Shown piece after piece: positions 57,300 through 64,000 of a DNA stretch of 64,000 nt. Where the stretch lies: NCBI GenBank assembly GCA_031399025.1, contig JANNOJ010000015.1, positions 1 to 64,000 on the forward strand, read 5' to 3'. How positions within the stretch are numbered: the first letter of the stretch is position 1; each line of letters starts with the position of its first letter. The position numbers were made by a program, and so were the translations under genes. The notes under the pieces were generated by a model. It did no database searches. It saw nothing but the letters and a program-made list of their open reading frames with translations, and was not told the DNA's origin. Source of the DNA: CBDBZL01 sp031399025 (lineage in GTDB: Bacteria; Pseudomonadota; Alphaproteobacteria; Sphingomonadales; Sphingomonadaceae).

Positions 57300-57332
57300 C
57301 TTGGGTCAGCTAGCTGGGGTCAGCTAGCTTCG
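57291..57332. repeat. Triplicated 14-bp repeat at convergent gene ends
   Basis: GTCAGCTAGCT recurs at 57291-57301, 57305-57315 and 57319-57329 with a 14-bp period. The TAG of the lipoprotein gene (57297-57299) is in the first copy and the TGA of the convergent dsbD-like gene (57320-57322, minus strand) is in the third. The palindromic AGCTAGCT core means each copy offers stop codons on both strands. Confidence 0.8.
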
Positions 57333-59434
57333 GCCAGCGCTACCAGGCTGTCGGGGGTCAGCACCTGCGGCAGCGTCTCACCCTCCCCGCCCGCCGGGTA
57401 CCACACATAGAGCGGCACTCCGGCCGCCCCGTGCGCGGTGAGGAAGCGCGTTATCGCCGGCTCGCGCCGGGTCCAGTCGCCGCGCATCGCCACCACGCCA
57501 GCCTCCTCGAACGCCTCGCGGGTGGCGTCGCGCTCGATCGCCACGTTCTCGTTCACCTTGCAGGTCAGGCACCAGTCGGCGGTGAACCACAGGAACACCG
57601 GCCTGCCCGAGGCGCGCGCCGCGGCCAGCGCCGCGGGGGTAAAGACCTGGGGTTGGAGCGCGCTCTCGGCGGCCCGGGCCGCCGGCGAATAGGCTTGGGG
57701 GGCCAGCACCAGGGCGACCGCCGCGAGGGCTCCGGCGACGATCGCCCGCCGGCCACCGCCGCCCTGCACGCTGGCGCTGCGCCAGGCCATCAGCAGGAGG
57801 ACTGCCTGGATCGCGATCACCAGGCCGAGCGCGGCGAACCAAGCGCCGCCCAGCCGCCAGCACAGCCACAGCAAGGCTGCCGCGGCCAGGCCCATGGGCA
57901 GCGCCATGAGCTGGCGAAAGCGTGCCATCCACGGGCCGGGCTTGGGCAGCACGCGACGCAACGCAGGAACGAAGCCGAGCGCCAGGAACGGCAGCGCCAG
58001 GCCCAGGCCGAGCGCGGCGAACAGCAGCAGCGCCGGCGCGGGAGGCAGCAGCAGCGCCGCACCCAGCGCCGCGGCCATGAAGGGCCCGGTGCACGGCGTC
58101 GCCACGAAGGCGGCCAGCAGCCCGGTGGCGAAGGCGCTGGCGCGGCCGCCGCCGCGCGTGATCGACAGCGAGGGCAGTTCGTACAGGCCGGCGAAGTTCG
58201 CGGTGATCGCCACGCTCAGCACCAGCAGCGCCAGCACCACGCCGGGCTCCTGCAGCTGGAACGCCCAGCCGATCTCGCTCCCGCCCGCCCGCAGCACCAG
58301 CAGCAGGCCGCCCAAGGCCACGCAGGCGAGCACCACCCCCGCGGCGTAGGCCAGCCCCTCGCGGCGCGCCTGCGTCTCGCTCTCGCCGGCGCGGGCGAGC
58401 GTCAGCGCCTTGAGGCTGAGAATGGGGAAGACGCAGGGCATGAGGTTGAGCAGCAAGCCGCCCGCAAGTGCCCCGGCGATGAGGAGCCACAGCGGCGCGC
58501 CGCCAGTCGCCAAGGCGCCCTCGCCACCGCCGAGCGGCTCGCCGCCCCAGGGCACGGCCCCGGCTGCGGCGGCGAAGCGCAAGCCATCGGTCTCGCCAAG
58601 CGCCACGATGCCGGAAACGCGCCCGGGCTCCCGGCGCAGGCCGCCGCGCGCAATCTCGGCCACCAGCAGGTCGCCCTCGCGGCGGAAGACCTGCGGCGCG
58701 GCGTAGGCGACGGCCTGCTCCTGGGCCAGGAACACATGCGGCTGGCCGATGTCCAGGGTGGCAGGCAGCGGGATAGCGATGCGCAGCGCCTGGTCCGTGA
58801 AGGCGAAGCTGGCCTCGCTATCGAGCAGTGGCGGGACGGCCGCGCGCCAGGTGTCGAAGCGTTGGTCGCGCGCGCGCCTGCCCGGCGCCGGTTCGGTGGG
58901 CACGCGCAGGGTGAAGCTGCCGCTTTCGGGCACGCAGATCTCGTCGGTGCAGGCGAGCCACTCGGCTTCCACCGCGATCGGCACGAAGGCACCCGGAAGG
59001 CGGCCGGGCGGCACTTCCACCGGCACCAGCACGGCGTACGGCCCTTCGTAGACGTGGTTCATCAGCCCGGCGATCACCAGCTTTTGGGGCACCGGGTAGA
59101 GCGGCTCGCCCGCCTGCCAGCGTTCGGGCAGGTCCCAGGCGAGGCGCATGCCGTAGCCGGCATCGCCGGGATTGGCCCAGTAGCCGTGCCAGCCAGGCGC
59201 GGGACGAAAGTGCAGCGCCAGGGTGAGCGTCTGCCCCGGGACTGCCGGCCCTTCGGCCACCAGCTCGGCGTCAATGTTGTTGGCCGGGGCTGCGGGCGTC
59301 TGCGCCTGGGCAGGAAACGGGCCGAGCAGGCAGGCCAGGGTCAGGCCGAGCCGCGCCAGCCAGCGCCGGGCGAAACCCCAGGCGCGGGGCCGAGCGGCCC
59401 CAAGGTCGGTAGCGATGGTTCTTGCATCGGTCAT
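57320..59434 (-). CDS. DsbD-family protein-disulfide reductase
   Basis: 704 aa. A signal peptide (to about residue 45) precedes a periplasmic DsbD-alpha-like region (LTLALHFRPAPGWHGYWANP). An eight-helix core follows with the two cysteine motifs that relay electrons (LLNLMPCVFPILSLKALTLA; FVATPCTGPFMAAALGAAL). The C-terminal thioredoxin domain has WCLTC (Cys622, Cys625) in FTADWCLTCKVNENV. It passes reducing power from cytosolic thioredoxin to periplasmic disulfides, for example in cytochrome c maturation. Could equally be named ScsB-like. Divergent from the UbiH-like gene. Confidence 0.87.
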   Translation of the reverse strand: MTDARTIATDLGAARPRAWGFARRWLARLGLTLACLLGPFPAQAQTPAAPANNIDAELVAEGPAVPGQTLTLALHFRPAPGWHGYWANPGDAGYGMRLAWDLPERWQAGEPLYPVPQKLVIAGLMNHVYEGPYAVLVPVEVPPGRLPGAFVPIAVEAEWLACTDEICVPESGSFTLRVPTEPAPGRRARDQRFDTWRAAVPPLLDSEASFAFTDQALRIAIPLPATLDIGQPHVFLAQEQAVAYAAPQVFRREGDLLVAEIARGGLRREPGRVSGIVALGETDGLRFAAAAGAVPWGGEPLGGGEGALATGGAPLWLLIAGALAGGLLLNLMPCVFPILSLKALTLARAGESETQARREGLAYAAGVVLACVALGGLLLVLRAGGSEIGWAFQLQEPGVVLALLVLSVAITANFAGLYELPSLSITRGGGRASAFATGLLAAFVATPCTGPFMAAALGAALLLPPAPALLLFAALGLGLALPFLALGFVPALRRVLPKPGPWMARFRQLMALPMGLAAAALLWLCWRLGGAWFAALGLVIAIQAVLLLMAWRSASVQGGGGRRAIVAGALAAVALVLAPQAYSPAARAAESALQPQVFTPAALAAARASGRPVFLWFTADWCLTCKVNENVAIERDATREAFEEAGVVAMRGDWTRREPAITRFLTAHGAAGVPLYVWYPAGGEGETLPQVLTPDSLVALAEAS

Positions 59435-59459
59435 GCCTCGCGATCTACGGGCGGGAGCG

Positions 59460-60674
59460 ATGGCTCACAAGCGCGATCTCCTGATCCTGGGCGGCGGGCT
59501 CGTCGGCATGACGCTGGCGCTCACCGCCGCCAAGAAGGGCCTCTCCAGCCACGTGGTCGACCGGGCCGATCCGGCCGAGCTGACCGCCGAGGGAGCGGAC
59601 GGGCGCGCTTCGGCCATTTCCACCGCCAGCTGGAACCTGTTCACCAACATCGGCATTGCCGACGCGCTCGAACCGTTCGGCTGCCCGATCACCACGATCG
59701 CGGTGACCGACGGGATGAAGCCGGGGCGCATCGATTTCACCCCCGAGCCGCACGAAGGCTCGTTGGGCCGGATGTTCGCCAACCGGCAGCTGCGGCTGGC
59801 GCTGTTCGAGGCGGCAGCCAGCGAGCCGCTGATCACCTGGCACCCGCGTGCCGAGGTGGCGGGCCGCGAGCGCGGCGAGCATGGCGTGGCCGCGGTGCTG
59901 GCCGACGGCACTCGGCTGGAGGCCGCGCTGATGGTCGTCGCCGAGGGCCGCGCCTCGCCCACGCGCGAGGAGGCGGGCATCGCGCTCGCCCGCTGGGACT
60001 ACGGCCACCGCGCGATCATTGGCGGACTGGCGCACGCCAAGCCGCACGAGGGGGTCGCCTGGGAGATCTTCTACCCGGCCGGGCCCTTCGCCCTGCTGCC
60101 GCTCGTCGACGACGAGCAAGGCCGCCACCGCAGCGCGCTGGTCTGGACGGTCGCGGAGCGCGATGCCGAAGGGGTGCTCGCGCTGTCGGACCGGGCGTTC
60201 GGCGCCGAGGTCGCCAAGCGGATGCACGGCATCCTCGGCGAGATCGAGATAGCCGCGCCGCGCTCCTCCTATCCGCTGGGCTTCCATCACGCCGCCACCA
60301 TCACCGCAGCCCGGCTGGCGCTGGTGGGGGACAGCGCGCACGGCATCCACCCGATCGCCGGCCAGGGGCTGAACCTGGGCCTGCGCGACGTGGCCGTGCT
60401 GGTCGAGGTGCTGGCAGAAGGGATGCGGCTGGGGCTCGAGCCGGGCGATGCGCAGCTGCTCGCCCGTTACGAACGCTGGCGCGGGCTCGATACGTTCATG
60501 GTGGCGTTGGCGACGGACAGCCTCACGCGGCTGTTCGGCATTCCGGGCGCACTGCCGAGCGCGGCCCGGCGGCTCGGCATGGCGGCGGTGCAGCGCGCTA
60601 CGCCGCTCAAGCGCTGGTTCATGGACGAGGCGCGCGGCTTGCACGGCGACCTGCCCGCGCTGCTTCGCGGCTGA
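59460..60674 (+). CDS. UbiH/UbiF/COQ6-family FAD-dependent hydroxylase
   Basis: 404 aa from ATG 59460; an in-frame ATG at 59433 is also possible. Group A flavoprotein monooxygenase: DLLILGGGLVGMTLALTAAK (FAD), the family DGRASAIS, RMFANRQLRLALFE, and the second flavin motif LALVGDSAHGIHPIAGQGLN followed by LGLRDVAVL. It hydroxylates the ubiquinone ring; which position cannot be told. Only one such gene is in the window. The C-terminal helices (RLFGIPGALPSAARRLGM) fit the family. Confidence 0.87.
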   Translation: MAHKRDLLILGGGLVGMTLALTAAKKGLSSHVVDRADPAELTAEGADGRASAISTASWNLFTNIGIADALEPFGCPITTIAVTDGMKPGRIDFTPEPHEGSLGRMFANRQLRLALFEAAASEPLITWHPRAEVAGRERGEHGVAAVLADGTRLEAALMVVAEGRASPTREEAGIALARWDYGHRAIIGGLAHAKPHEGVAWEIFYPAGPFALLPLVDDEQGRHRSALVWTVAERDAEGVLALSDRAFGAEVAKRMHGILGEIEIAAPRSSYPLGFHHAATITAARLALVGDSAHGIHPIAGQGLNLGLRDVAVLVEVLAEGMRLGLEPGDAQLLARYERWRGLDTFMVALATDSLTRLFGIPGALPSAARRLGMAAVQRATPLKRWFMDEARGLHGDLPALLRG

Positions 60675-60685
60675 CGCGCGGGCGC

Positions 60686-61705
60686 TCAGCCCAGAGGGTT
60701 CGCGGCTGCCGGGCTCGGCTGTTCCACCGTATTGCCGGTGCCGTCGCGCAGCCGGCGCGGCTCGAGGATCGCGGTGGTCTCCAGCAGTTCCAGTCCGCGC
60801 ATGGCCCGGGCGTAGCGGTCGGCGTCGCCGAGCCACCCGCGCGCCTCGCCCGCATTGGGCAGGTTGCCTACCTCCGCCATGGCCGCCTCCACCCGCCCGC
60901 TCTCGAGGAACAGACGCGCTCGCTGCAGCCGGCTCTGCGGGCGCGGCGAGGGGGTATCTTCGGTGCGGATCACGAACAGTTGCGATAATTCCCGGCTGAT
61001 CGTCGGCAGCACGCCTTCGCCGGCCGGCTGTTGCGTCAATACCGGGGCGAGGCCTTCCAGCGTGGCCAGCAGCCGGTCGATCGTGACCGGGTCCTCGCCG
61101 GCCGCCTGGACCGCATCCACCGCATTGGGCAGGGCGTCGCCGAAGCGCAGGCGCAGCTGGTCGGTCAAGTAGCCAAGCGGCGCGCCGCGCTCGATCGCGC
61201 GCCTTGCGGCAAAGGCGATCAGCAGGCCTTCGGCGCGCGACGCATTCCCGGCCGCCGCCTGGGCCTGCAGGTCGAGCCGGGTCAGCCGCTGCTCCATGGC
61301 CGCCACGCGCTGGTCGATGCCACCCTGCTGCAGCGCCACTTCCTCTACCGCCAAGACCGCACGGCGTGCTTCGACGACGCTCTGACGAGCGACCGGGAGC
61401 GGTTCGGAGGCCGCACGTTCGGCGGCGCTCGGTGCACCGCTGCCCGGCTCCTGCTGGTCGGCCGCGAAGATGAGTTCACCGGTCAGCGAGGACCACTCAA
61501 GTTCGCGCCCGAGATAATAGGTGGCCACCGCGCCCAGCAGGAACGCGGCCCCCGCGACTACCAGGATGGGGCGGGACGAGCGCGCCGTGGTCCTGACCGG
61601 CCGAGGCAGGCTTGTCGGGGCGCTTTGCGCCGAGGCGCCGACCTCCGGGAACCCGCTCGGCTGGTCCCGATCCGCCCGGGGAGAGAATGCATCGCTATCG
61701 TCCAT
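60686..61705 (-). CDS. Mitofilin/COG4223-like inner-membrane protein
   Basis: 339 aa from ATG 61705. An acidic, Pro/Ser-rich cytosolic N-terminus, one membrane helix (about 48-66: LVVAGAAFLLGAVATYYLG), a coiled-coil-like stretch (RQSVVEARRAVLAVEEVALQ, VAAMEQRLTRLDLQAQ), then a helical C-domain. Alphaproteobacteria carry such genes next to hemC-hemD; some are related to mitochondrial mitofilin. The function here is unknown; a role in membrane organisation is a family inference. It follows hemD by 22 nt on the same strand. Confidence 0.7.
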   Translation of the reverse strand: MDDSDAFSPRADRDQPSGFPEVGASAQSAPTSLPRPVRTTARSSRPILVVAGAAFLLGAVATYYLGRELEWSSLTGELIFAADQQEPGSGAPSAAERAASEPLPVARQSVVEARRAVLAVEEVALQQGGIDQRVAAMEQRLTRLDLQAQAAAGNASRAEGLLIAFAARRAIERGAPLGYLTDQLRLRFGDALPNAVDAVQAAGEDPVTIDRLLATLEGLAPVLTQQPAGEGVLPTISRELSQLFVIRTEDTPSPRPQSRLQRARLFLESGRVEAAMAEVGNLPNAGEARGWLGDADRYARAMRGLELLETTAILEPRRLRDGTGNTVEQPSPAAANPLG

Positions 61706-61727
61706 AGTTCTTCCGCGGCCCGCCGGC

Positions 61728-62420
61728 CTATCGTTCGCCCGCGTTGCCCCAATGCCACATGTCGCGGACCAAGGCCAACAATGCGCTTTCCCGGGGTACC
61801 GGGGCGCTCGCAACCGCCGCCCAGCCCGGGCCGGCCTGCTCGGCGATCCGCTGGCCCAGGGCGGCGAGCGCGACGCTGGTGCGCGGGACGCCCAGCCGCT
61901 CGCACTCGCCCGCCAGATGCCGCGCCGCCTCGCCCGAATGGAGCAGCACCAGCGCGCCCGCCCGCAAGCCCTCGGCCAGTGCGGCGGGCAGCGGCAGGGC
62001 CGCGCTGGCGTAGACGAGGCAGGTGGCGATGCTGGCCCGCGGCGGAGCCACCAGCGGGACATGCGCGAGGCCGGCGAGGCGCAGGTAGCGCAAGGGCTCG
62101 CCGGCGCCGTCGAGCAAGCCTTGAAGGCCGCCTGCGCCGACCCGATCGACCACGAAGCCCGCCCCGCGCGCCGCCTGCGCGGTCTCCTCCCCCACCGCAT
62201 GCACGGGCAGATGGCGATAATCGGCCAGCCTCGCCCCGCCGTGGCGCAGCGCGTTGGGGCTGCCGATCAGCAGCGCGTCGAAATCGCCGGGCGGCGGCGG
62301 CGCCCAGGCCAGCGGCCGGACCTCGAACAGCGCGACGCCCTCGATCGCCAATCCCACCTGTCGGCCGGCAGCGAGCGTGCGCGCCAATCCGGGCTGCGGG
62401 CGAATGGCAATGATCCTCAC
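61728..62420 (-). CDS. hemD: Uroporphyrinogen-III synthase
   Basis: 230 aa. Cyclises hydroxymethylbilane to uroporphyrinogen III. The family is poorly conserved, but IRPQPGLARTLAAGRQVGL, FEVRPLAWAPPPPGDFDALL, IGSPNALRHGG, VHAVGEETAQAARGAGF and the C-terminal VALAALGQRIAEQAGPGW are typical of alphaproteobacterial HemD. Position 12 nt after hemC settles the call. Normal length. Confidence 0.87.
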   Translation of the reverse strand: MRIIAIRPQPGLARTLAAGRQVGLAIEGVALFEVRPLAWAPPPPGDFDALLIGSPNALRHGGARLADYRHLPVHAVGEETAQAARGAGFVVDRVGAGGLQGLLDGAGEPLRYLRLAGLAHVPLVAPPRASIATCLVYASAALPLPAALAEGLRAGALVLLHSGEAARHLAGECERLGVPRTSVALAALGQRIAEQAGPGWAAVASAPVPRESALLALVRDMWHWGNAGER

Positions 62421-62432
62421 GCCCTTACCGCC

Positions 62433-63359
62433 TCAAGCGCTGCCGGAAAAATGCGCCGCGATGCCCGGTGATGCGCGGGCGAGCAGGTCGTGCGCCAGCC
62501 GCGCCGGGCCATCGGCGCCATGGGGTGCGAAGGTCGCCGCACCTTCCACCTTCTCCGCGCCATCGGGGCTGTAGAGCGCCGCGCGCATCGCCAGCCCGTC
62601 GCCAGCCACGTCGCACAGCACCGCGATCGGCGAGTGGCAAGTGCCGCCCAGCACCGCCAGCAGCGCGCGCTCGGCCATCACCTCGGCGCGGCTGGGCGCA
62701 TGGTCGAGCGCCACCAGCAGTTCGCGCGTGCGGACATCGTCGGCGCGGCATTCCAGCGCGATCGCGCCTTGCGAGGGCGCCGGCAGCCAGTCGCCCGGAT
62801 CGAGCGCGTGGCCGGCGCCATGCTCGCCCAGCCGCTCGAGGCCTGCGGCGGCGAGGAAGGTCGCGTCCGCCTCGCCCGCGGCCAGCTTGGCCATGCGGGT
62901 GGCGACATTGCCACGGAAGGTGATCACCCGGCAATCGGGCCGCAGATGCAGCAGCTGCGCCGCGCGCCGCGGCGCGCTGGTGCCGATCACCGCGCCGTGC
63001 GGCAGCGCCGCGATGCTGGCGGCGCCGAGCAGCCGGTCGCGCTTGTCCGCCCGCGGCAGGATGGCGGCGAGGTGCAGGCTGGCCGGCCGCATGGTCTCCA
63101 CGTCCTTGAGCGAATGGACGGCAGCGTCGATGCGCCCCTCGCCCAGGCAGGCATCGAGCTCGCGGGTCCACAGCGCCTTGCCGCCGATCTCGGCCAGCGG
63201 GCGATCCTGCACCTGGTCGCCGCTGGCGATCAGCGGCACCAGTTCCACCGCCTCCGGCGCCCAGCCATGCGCCGCGCAGAGCCGGTCGCGGGTCTCGTGG
63301 GCCTGGGCCATGGCCAGCGGCGAGCGGCGCGTGCCCAACTTGATCAGGGGCTTGATCAT
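62433..63359 (-). CDS. hemC: Hydroxymethylbilane synthase (porphobilinogen deaminase)
   Basis: 308 aa from ATG 63359 (MIKPLIKLGTRRSPLAMAQA). Joins four porphobilinogens. Substrate-site Arg/Lys motifs: GTRRSPLA, DAAVHSLKDVET, GTSAPRRAAQLLHLRPD, FRGNVATRM, and the dipyrromethane cofactor Cys241 in LGGTCHSPIAV. An in-frame ATG at 63386 would add nine residues. Divergent from tsaD 73 bp away; hemD and the mitofilin-like gene follow on the same strand. Confidence 0.95.
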   Translation of the reverse strand: MIKPLIKLGTRRSPLAMAQAHETRDRLCAAHGWAPEAVELVPLIASGDQVQDRPLAEIGGKALWTRELDACLGEGRIDAAVHSLKDVETMRPASLHLAAILPRADKRDRLLGAASIAALPHGAVIGTSAPRRAAQLLHLRPDCRVITFRGNVATRMAKLAAGEADATFLAAAGLERLGEHGAGHALDPGDWLPAPSQGAIALECRADDVRTRELLVALDHAPSRAEVMAERALLAVLGGTCHSPIAVLCDVAGDGLAMRAALYSPDGAEKVEGAATFAPHGADGPARLAHDLLARASPGIAAHFSGSA

Positions 63360-63432
63360 GGGTCCAGGTTTGGCTTCGGCCGGCATCGGGTCGGCTTGCC
63401 CTAACCGGCAATTGCGTCCAGTGGAACCCGCC

Positions 63433-64000
63433 ATGGACGGCGCGGACATCCTGGTTCTCGGCCTCGAAAGCTCGTGCGACGAGACCGCCGCGGCGCTGGT
63501 GACGGGAGACCGGCGGATCATCGCCCAGGTCATCGCCAGCCAGGAGGAACAGCACGCGCCCTATGGCGGCGTGGTCCCCGAGATCGCCGCCCGCGCGCAT
63601 GTCGAACGCCTCGCGCCGATGATCGCGCGGGTGCTGGACGAGGCGGGGGTCTCGCTGGCCGAATGCGACGCCATCGCCGCCACCGCCGGGCCGGGGCTCA
63701 TCGGCGGGGTGATGGTGGGCCTGGTCACCGCCAAGGCGCTGGCGATGGCGACCGGCAAGCCGCTATTGGCGATCAACCACCTGGAAGGCCACGCGCTGAG
63801 CCCGCGGCTGGCGGATGCGACGCTCGCGTTCCCCTATGCGCTGCTGCTGGTCTCGGGCGGCCATTGCCAGATCCTGCGGGTGGCGGGCGTGGGGCGTTAC
63901 CGGCGGCTGGCCACCACGATCGACGATGCGCTGGGCGAGGCGTTCGACAAGACCGCCAAGATCCTGGGCCTGGGCTATCCGGGGGGTCGGGCGGTCGAGC
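63433..64000 (+). CDS. tsaD: tRNA N6-threonylcarbamoyladenosine synthase catalytic subunit (3' truncated by window edge)
   Basis: The first 189 residues of TsaD (Kae1/Gcp family), running off the window. VLGLESSCDETAAALV begins the ASKHA fold, EEQHAPYGGVVPEIAARAH and ATAGPGLIGGVMVGLVTAKA follow, the metal-binding HLEGH is in LAINHLEGHALSPR, and LLLVSGGHCQIL and TIDDALGEAFDKTAKILGL complete the visible part. It makes the t6A modification at position 37 of ANN-decoding tRNAs. ATG 63433 is the family start. Divergent from hemC. Confidence 0.95.
   Translation, partial: MDGADILVLGLESSCDETAAALVTGDRRIIAQVIASQEEQHAPYGGVVPEIAARAHVERLAPMIARVLDEAGVSLAECDAIAATAGPGLIGGVMVGLVTAKALAMATGKPLLAINHLEGHALSPRLADATLAFPYALLLVSGGHCQILRVAGVGRYRRLATTIDDALGEAFDKTAKILGLGYPGGRAVE

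Noticed and set aside
57431..60988. 1185-codon open frame on the plus strand
   Set aside because: It runs opposite the dsbD-like gene and out of frame with the UbiH-like gene; the composition is low-complexity Arg/Gln/Ala. Real genes in other frames explain the region.
1..64000. tRNA, rRNA, CRISPR arrays, riboswitches, prophage
   Set aside because: No tRNA-like TTC-arm pattern in a foldable context, no regularly spaced repeat array, no riboswitch core that I recognise, and no phage structural genes were seen. Short RNAs could be missed without a covariance search.

Overview
The window is a high-GC (about 70% by eye) stretch of chromosome from an alphaproteobacterium, most probably a sphingomonad (Sphingomonadales). 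Support comes from gene neighbourhoods usual in that order: DUF3576 lipoprotein-leuS-lptE-holA, rpe-heparinase-purH, and hemC-hemD-mitofilin-like beside tsaD. No rRNA, tRNA or CRISPR array was seen. Many same-strand neighbours are joined by 4-nt stop/start overlaps.

Layout. (1) 1-20074 is mainly core: a thermonuclease-like protein, ung, a short RNase D, lptC-lptA, an exopolysaccharide-initiating sugar transferase, holA, lptE, leuS, a DUF3576 lipoprotein, a GT39-like membrane glycosyltransferase with a membrane partner, an M20 amidohydrolase, a DUF2141 protein, then rpe, a heparinase II/III-like gene and purH. (2) 20086-46500 is an accessory block with an IS5-type transposase remnant at each end. 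Its left half (20282-31675) encodes the complete N-methylglutamate route for monomethylamine use: gmaS, mgsCBA and mgdDCBA on the minus strand, an XRE-cupin regulator inside the cluster, and a divergent GlxA/AraC-type activator. Its right half (31836-45670) looks like a galactan/deoxysugar catabolic locus: SMP-30 lactonase, mutarotase-like protein, two SDR dehydrogenases, two enolase-superfamily dehydratases, a gutted FAH hydrolase, an IclR regulator, an MFS carrier, a RhaM-type mutarotase, a GH59 galactosidase with a duplicated N-terminal segment, and a Tat-exported GH35 beta-galactosidase. (3) 46870-53684 holds a LuxR regulator with a degenerate receiver, an Anbu-type proteasome-like gene with its usual partners (transglutaminase-like, alpha-E, circularly permuted ATP-grasp), and an alpha/beta hydrolase. 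A decayed or unrecognised 0.9-kb stretch separates Anbu from the partners. (4) 53840-64000 returns to core genes: uvrB, a higBA toxin-antitoxin pair, a lipoprotein, a DsbD-like reductase, a UbiH-like hydroxylase, a mitofilin-like protein, hemD, hemC and the start of tsaD.

How the genes work together. The methylamine genes form a closed cycle. GmaS makes gamma-glutamylmethylamide from methylamine and glutamate, MgsABC turns it into N-methylglutamate, and MgdABCD oxidises that back to glutamate plus a C1 unit. The sugar locus would release galactose or a 6-deoxy sugar outside the cytoplasm with GH59 and GH35. It would import it by MFS, interconvert anomers, oxidise it to a lactone, open the ring, dehydrate and oxidise again; the final hydrolase is a deletion remnant here. 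All assignments come from reading translated sequence and recalled family motifs; no database search was possible.
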